From: Paenibacillus sp.
GTDB lineage: Bacteria; Bacillota; Bacilli; Paenibacillales; Paenibacillaceae
Direction of reading: 5' to 3'
Length of the DNA stretch: 64,000 nt
Assembly: GCA_031254035.1 (NCBI GenBank)
Contig: JAIRVF010000057.1
Span: forward strand, 1 to 64,000
A model generated the notes under the pieces. The model made no database searches. It saw only the letters and a program-made list of their open reading frames with translations, and was not told the DNA's origin. Shown here piece after piece: positions 59,561 to 64,000 of this stretch. The position numbers were made by a program, and so were the translations under genes. Each line of letters begins with the position of its first letter. Position 1 is the stretch's first letter.

Positions 59561-61078
59561 TTATAGTACGGAGAAGTTGCGCGACAATTCCATGATCTGC
59601 GAGCCGTACACCAGCAGCGTCATGCTTGAATCCGCCGGAAAAGCGACGTATGAACCGCTGCCCTTTAATTTGACGTTCGGAATCTGCCGGGATATTCGCA
59701 AATTGCCTGTATAGGAATACAGCACGACGATTCGCGGCAGCGATACGGACAAATCCTCTTTCGTCAATTGAGTGACAGTCGTTGATTGGGTATACGCAAA
59801 CACAGCAAGCGTGAGGTTCGAAATATCGACGGCAGCCGAATTATCCGTAAACGCCTTATATTCCTGGGACAACACTCCCTTGATCGGAACGGCCGGAAGC
59901 CCTTCTGAATTGCCGCTCAAATAATTGGTGCTGACTGGACTCGCGGAGTAGTAGTCACGGCTTATCGAACTTGCCGGATAATTTGTAAATTGGTTCGAAG
60001 TCATGCTGATCGAAGCGCAGGTCGCAGGCGAATCGATTTTGACCGGCTGGTTTTTGCCGTATTGGCTCCGCGCGTTGTTACCCGTAATATTAATAAAGGA
60101 ACTGTCTTTGATCTGCAGTGCGTATATTCCTGGGAAAAAGATATTATTGTTCGAAACATTGCCGATAAAATAGGGACTATTTTCGATATAGACACCTGTG
60201 GACTGAATGTCCTCCCCCGACTTCCAGGTCAGGTTGTTGCCGTTTACGATCCCGCCTACTACCGATGACAAATACACACCGTATTGCTTAGCCCAAGCTA
60301 CGTTATTGTTCGCGATCACCAAATTAAAACCATCCTTGGCAATAACGGCGCTTTCCACTGCCTCGAATAAATGGTTGCCTTCAATAATAACCCAGTTAAA
60401 ATCCTCGATGTAGATATTCGATTTTTCCGAGCCCGTATGTCCAAAAAACAACGTATTGCCTTTGCAAACCAGACCGTCAATGCCTTTGGCCCATATATGG
60501 TATATATTGCTGAAAGCACCCGGAACATTGGTCCTTGATTCATACATATTATTCGAAAAATTCACGTCACCAACCACATGGCTTCCGCCGTCATCCGGAG
60601 CGATATAGTCAACGTAAAGACCGTAATTGCAATCAATCAGTTGATTACCGGAAATCGTAAAACGCGAGCAGTGCTGTGTCTTGTTTACCTTTTCAAAATA
60701 AATGGCTTTCAGGCAGTTGATAAACCGGACTCCCGTTATTATGACGCCGTAATACCATTTACAGTTGATGCCGTTCCGGGTCTTCTCCCCCTGAATGGTA
60801 ATACCGTCGATTTTGACATTGCCGGTACCGGTAAATCTATCGTTTGCGGTTGGCGTTCCATACAGGTTGATCGAACCATTTAACGTTCCGGTTCCCGTAA
60901 TACTCACATTGGATGTCGAGACCGTAATATTTGCATTATAAACGCCATCCGGAATCACAATCGTTCCGCCTGTCACGGAAATACTGCTTATAGCCATTTG
61001 GAATGCCCGCGAATCGTCTGTCACACCATCTCCCTTGGCTCCGTAAAGCCGTACGTTCAGTCCCCCAACATCAGCCAT
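59561..61078 (-). CDS. right-handed beta-helix protein (pectate-lyase superfamily)
   Basis: A 505-residue protein; ATG at 61078 follows GGAGGTGGC. It begins directly with the family motif NVRLYGAKGDGVTDDSRAFQ, then about 12 beta-helix coils (residues 60-380) with repeated GN and N ladders, and a beta-sandwich-like C-terminus. It has no signal peptide and no membrane segment. It is a second, shorter member of the type at 54885-56864, only distantly similar. The probable substrate is the locus polysaccharide. Confidence 0.8.
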   Translation of the reverse strand: MADVGGLNVRLYGAKGDGVTDDSRAFQMAISSISVTGGTIVIPDGVYNANITVSTSNVSITGTGTLNGSINLYGTPTANDRFTGTGNVKIDGITIQGEKTRNGINCKWYYGVIITGVRFINCLKAIYFEKVNKTQHCSRFTISGNQLIDCNYGLYVDYIAPDDGGSHVVGDVNFSNNMYESRTNVPGAFSNIYHIWAKGIDGLVCKGNTLFFGHTGSEKSNIYIEDFNWVIIEGNHLFEAVESAVIAKDGFNLVIANNNVAWAKQYGVYLSSVVGGIVNGNNLTWKSGEDIQSTGVYIENSPYFIGNVSNNNIFFPGIYALQIKDSSFINITGNNARSQYGKNQPVKIDSPATCASISMTSNQFTNYPASSISRDYYSASPVSTNYLSGNSEGLPAVPIKGVLSQEYKAFTDNSAAVDISNLTLAVFAYTQSTTVTQLTKEDLSVSLPRIVVLYSYTGNLRISRQIPNVKLKGSGSYVAFPADSSMTLLVYGSQIMELSRNFSVL

Positions 61079-61105
61079 CAAAGCCACCTCCCTCATCCCG
61101 AGTGG

Positions 61106-62506
61106 TCAGATCCCCTTGTACATTTGCATTATATTGACGACCTGTCGATTTGGTTTGGGACAATTTGACGGCTCCATTTGTACATTTTGCTTGGCCAATT
61201 GGCGCATGTCTGGGCCTTTGCGAGCAAAGACAAGGGCGAAGGCGATTGCAAAAAAGGTATACGTGCACAGGCTGTAATATTGGTTGGGATTAAAGTTCGC
61301 GACAATAAAATAACCAAGGAAAAGGGCTAAAGGAAACCAACCCTCCCCTTTGTATTTTTTCAAGCTCCAAACAAACAAAGCCCCAAAAGCGAAGAAAAAC
61401 ATCACGAATCCGAAAATCCCCTGCTCCACCAGCGCGTTCAGGAACTGGGAATGCAAAGCGATATCATCGATTCCGTGATGGAACTGCATGTAAGGTATAT
61501 ACTGCCCGGCCCCAAGTCCGAACCAGAGATGCTCCCGCAGCACGCTGAACGCACCCGTAAACTGCACGAAACGGTGGGATTCCGTATCCCCACGGTCCAG
61601 GAACAGAATTTGATATAACTGATCAAAAAAGAGCTGGTATGCAATAACGGCTGCCAGGCCTGCTGCAATAATCATGCCTATTTTTTTCATAAGCCTGTAT
61701 CTGTTGCCAAGCGGAGCGAAAAACAGAAAAATCAAAAACTGCACGCAAACCGATAAATAACCGATTCTCGTAAAGGTGAGGAACAAAAATGCCGCGTTCA
61801 GCAGCATGGCGGTAAAAGCAAACAAGCTTTTGCGCTGCATAAAATAATACAGCAGCACGGGGAATAAAATCGCGCCGAGATTACCCGCGCCGTTGCTCGC
61901 CCCAACAAAACCAACCACCCGCTTGGCGACTTTGACCCCCTCATAATAATTAATGGAGTCCTGCGCCGAAAAGAGCAGCAGCGATTTATTCGTCGCATAT
62001 TGGAGCAGGCCCAGCACCGAATTGGCAACCGAATAACATACCATACATAGAAGCAGCGTTGATGTATTAACCTGAAGCGTGCCGAGCAAATAAAACAATA
62101 AAGCCATCTGCAGCAGATTCAAGAAAAGGTTCATATGGTAGACAAACAAGCCGGCTTCGTAAATATCCAGTGTGTATCCCTGAAATAACAGCATCAGAAG
62201 CATAAATGCAAGTGATCCGGCCGCAAGTCGAAACCTTGAACCGCTAATCCGGTCGGTTTCCAGCGCCTGAAGTTTGTTTTTTAGCATCAAATGTACCAAA
62301 AGCGACAGATTTACAATAAGCAAAACGAATACTGTAATATCCACGTGCACATTCTCATAGCCAATATCCAGCTGAATATTGCTGACCATCGCCAGTAGTA
62401 CCAGACCAAGCAGGATCCCCCCCAGCCGCTTATTTGGCAAAAAGTTCACTGTCACCAGCATTCCCGCTTGCAGCACAGGTATTAAAAAAAGCATGATTGT
62501 GAGCAT
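61106..62506 (-). CDS. O-antigen ligase/polymerase family membrane protein (Wzy_C)
   Basis: A 466-residue protein with about 12-13 membrane helices and the Wzy_C signature loop (SHRFVQFTGAFSVLREHLWF, GLGAGQYIPYMQFHHG, ALHSQFLNALVEQGIFGFVM), including the conserved Arg and His. It polymerises or ligates saccharide units outside the membrane. ATG at 62506 follows GAGGG. Together with 56902-58137 the locus has two such proteins, perhaps a polymerase and a ligase. Confidence 0.85.
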   Translation of the reverse strand: MLTIMLFLIPVLQAGMLVTVNFLPNKRLGGILLGLVLLAMVSNIQLDIGYENVHVDITVFVLLIVNLSLLVHLMLKNKLQALETDRISGSRFRLAAGSLAFMLLMLLFQGYTLDIYEAGLFVYHMNLFLNLLQMALLFYLLGTLQVNTSTLLLCMVCYSVANSVLGLLQYATNKSLLLFSAQDSINYYEGVKVAKRVVGFVGASNGAGNLGAILFPVLLYYFMQRKSLFAFTAMLLNAAFLFLTFTRIGYLSVCVQFLIFLFFAPLGNRYRLMKKIGMIIAAGLAAVIAYQLFFDQLYQILFLDRGDTESHRFVQFTGAFSVLREHLWFGLGAGQYIPYMQFHHGIDDIALHSQFLNALVEQGIFGFVMFFFAFGALFVWSLKKYKGEGWFPLALFLGYFIVANFNPNQYYSLCTYTFFAIAFALVFARKGPDMRQLAKQNVQMEPSNCPKPNRQVVNIMQMYKGI

Positions 62507-62518
62507 AATCAACCCTCA

Positions 62519-63781
62519 TCACTCGGATTTTACATTCCGCCCGTCCAGCATGATTTGTTCCATAAACTGAAGGATCCGCTCCGCTTGGACCTGTCGAGAA
62601 AATTGCCTACGGTCCGAAAAATCATACACTGTCTCGCTTAGCCGCTCCAGCGCCTGCGCGATTCCGTTTGCCTCGTGGCCGGCGCATTCTCCGTAGCGTC
62701 CCTGGACAAGCGCTGACAATTCACGGTCCTCCGTTACTGCAAGAATAGGCTTACAGGCGCCTATGTATTCAAAGGTTTTGCCCGGAATCGCATAGTCGCT
62801 TCCGCGCGTATGGGTTAGGATAACGGCAGCATCCGCTTCCCGAAGCAGCCTTACGGCTTGCTCATGTTCCAAGCTTCCATGAATGTGAAGCTTGACTCCG
62901 GACTTTGCGTCAGCTGCGCTGTCCATATCACTGATCGCCTGCCTGTCAAGCAGACCGGCGATGTGAAGCTCCACATCAATCCCTTTTCGTTCGGAAAAAA
63001 TCCGCAGACCTTCGATGAGCGCTTTAACATTCCTGCCTTTATAAATCGATCCGATATGCGCCAGCATCATCCGTCCTTTCGCAAGCGAAACCGGCTGGAA
63101 AACCACGCCTTCAAAGCACTCCTCGTCATAGCCGTTTTTGACAAGTTCCATCTCAAGCACCGGATTTCGGATCCGGTAATGCTGATGGATCCCCTCGGAA
63201 ACGGCAATTACGCCGCCCGCGAGCTTAGGCACCATTTGTTCAGCCTGCTTCAGCACATATTGGGGATTGCCTTCCCCGATGCTGTGATTGATAATGTCGC
63301 GGATTTCGATAATGGCCGGCAGATGCGGCGATTTCCGCTTGATATAATCCAACACGTATAAGCCGTACACATCCGGTACGGTGACGAACACGGCCTTAAT
63401 TTCCGTTTCCGAGAGCAAACGATCCAGCTCTGCATATAATGGGGCGTTCATTCGGTCGAATTTGAACTTGCTGTATTTGTAATTGCGCCATGCCGATAAT
63501 ATCCATTTCTGTCGGAGCATATTCTCCACATTCCGCCTAAAGGAACCATTTCTCTCTTGCGTTACCCCGCCCTTCATCGCCTGGGTCAGAATGCTGTCCG
63601 ACGTTGCATATTCAAAGCTTGTGGACGCAAACCGACTGGGCTTTGTTCCGTATTTTCCGTCGTGGATCACAATCAGTTCGAACCGCTGCCGGAAATATTC
63701 CATAAGCCCCGCAAACCGAACCGATGCAACCACCGGCTCACCTTCGATATAATCCGAAACTATGATGACGGATTCTTTCAT
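62519..63781 (-). CDS. GT4-type glycosyltransferase
   Basis: A 420-residue protein with two Rossmann-like domains. The C-terminal donor site shows MLAHIGSIYKGRNVKALIEG, VELHIAGL and AAVILTHTRGSDYAIPGKTF, with the EYIGACKPILAV block. It transfers a sugar from a nucleotide donor to the growing lipid-linked unit. Its ATG overlaps the upstream gene's stop (ATGA), and the next gene begins 12 bases after its stop, so it is in one operon. Confidence 0.85.
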   Translation of the reverse strand: MKESVIIVSDYIEGEPVVASVRFAGLMEYFRQRFELIVIHDGKYGTKPSRFASTSFEYATSDSILTQAMKGGVTQERNGSFRRNVENMLRQKWILSAWRNYKYSKFKFDRMNAPLYAELDRLLSETEIKAVFVTVPDVYGLYVLDYIKRKSPHLPAIIEIRDIINHSIGEGNPQYVLKQAEQMVPKLAGGVIAVSEGIHQHYRIRNPVLEMELVKNGYDEECFEGVVFQPVSLAKGRMMLAHIGSIYKGRNVKALIEGLRIFSERKGIDVELHIAGLLDRQAISDMDSAADAKSGVKLHIHGSLEHEQAVRLLREADAAVILTHTRGSDYAIPGKTFEYIGACKPILAVTEDRELSALVQGRYGECAGHEANGIAQALERLSETVYDFSDRRQFSRQVQAERILQFMEQIMLDGRNVKSE

Positions 63782-64000
63782 CCCGTATCCGCCTCCTTGT
63801 CATTTAGGCCTAGCAGCCGTTCATAACCTTGGACAGTCAAATCCGCCGCCCGTTCCCAGGTATATTCCGATATAATCCGGTTTTGCAGCCGCTCATTATA
63901 AGGAGCGCCAAAGGCTTCAGTGACGGCTCTGCGGATGCTTTCCACATCCCCAGGTTCGCAATAAAAAGCGTCATCTCCAAAATATTCCGTGGTCGTTCCT
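63778..64000 (-). CDS. glycosyltransferase, C-terminal part (cut by window edge)
   Basis: The last 73 codons of a gene entering from beyond the right edge. EYFGDDAFYCEPGDVESIRR, then AVTEAF and ISEYTWERAADLTVQGYERL are the usual C-terminal elements of a GT4 glycosyltransferase. It overlaps the next gene by 4 bases. Confidence 0.8.
   Translation of the reverse strand, partial: GTTTEYFGDDAFYCEPGDVESIRRAVTEAFGAPYNERLQNRIISEYTWERAADLTVQGYERLLGLNDKEADTG

Noticed and set aside
54885..61078. Prophage, because of tail-spike-like beta-helix proteins
   Set aside because: No capsid, terminase, portal, integrase or lysis genes; the neighbours are glycosyltransferases and polymerases.

Overview
The window looks like chromosome of a spore-forming Bacillales bacterium, most probably Paenibacillus or a close relative. 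Reasons: spoVAC and spoVAD, AGGAGG-type ribosome binding sites, frequent GTG/TTG starts, SigA promoters, LTA synthase, HelD, AbrB-like and ECF regulators, and a large exopolysaccharide locus. No rRNA, tRNA or CRISPR array was seen.

Bases 1-7800 form an AT-richer, gene-poor accessory region. It holds small or secreted proteins of unknown function, an AbrB-like regulator, an inverted duplication whose arms each carry a small gene and enclose about 0.9 kb of hairpin-rich non-coding DNA (2591-3973), an inverted array of 13-base repeats (4466-4625), a secreted protein (5388-6140), and an HTH-TPR quorum-sensing regulator (6372-7646). The regulator is followed directly by what appears to be its exported peptide pheromone gene, currently out of frame at a run of seven A.

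Bases 7800-34100 are mixed housekeeping and stress genes: an ECF sigma factor operon, acetyltransferases, a fabF paralogue divergent from an MmyB-like regulator, MarR, rpiA, an EamA transporter, nrdDG with two NrdR boxes, a DinB-like protein, an ABC exporter whose ATPase is frameshifted and which is divergent from a TetR regulator, an LTA synthase behind a PhoP-like 11-bp repeat, a DeoR regulator, MFS transporters, helD and adenine deaminase. A consensus promoter and a perfect terminator between helD and ade define a likely small RNA of about 107 nt. Two families of short non-coding inverted-repeat elements (MITE-like) are scattered here, often just after stop codons.

Bases 34500-53650 carry a D-Ala-D-Ala carboxypeptidase gene in an operon with an OmpR-type two-component system (with an 11-bp repeat operator upstream), membrane proteins, and a spore germination or heat-resistance cluster (duf1657 divergent from 2Duf-spoVAC-spoVAD). 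Then follow a PrsA-like foldase, an aldehyde dehydrogenase, an MFS transporter, rhamnulose-1-phosphate aldolase, a secreted coiled-coil protein behind an attenuator-like leader, and a three-gene ABC-2 exporter.

Bases 53667-64000 are all on the minus strand. They contain tdh and then the distal end of an exopolysaccharide operon that enters from beyond the right edge: glycosyltransferases, two polymerase/ligase-type membrane proteins, and two large right-handed beta-helix proteins without signal peptides. Three single-base frame breaks at homopolymers (CCCC near 3951, A7 at 7663-7669, A4 near 23187) could be real or assembly errors. They should be verified before the affected genes are called dead.
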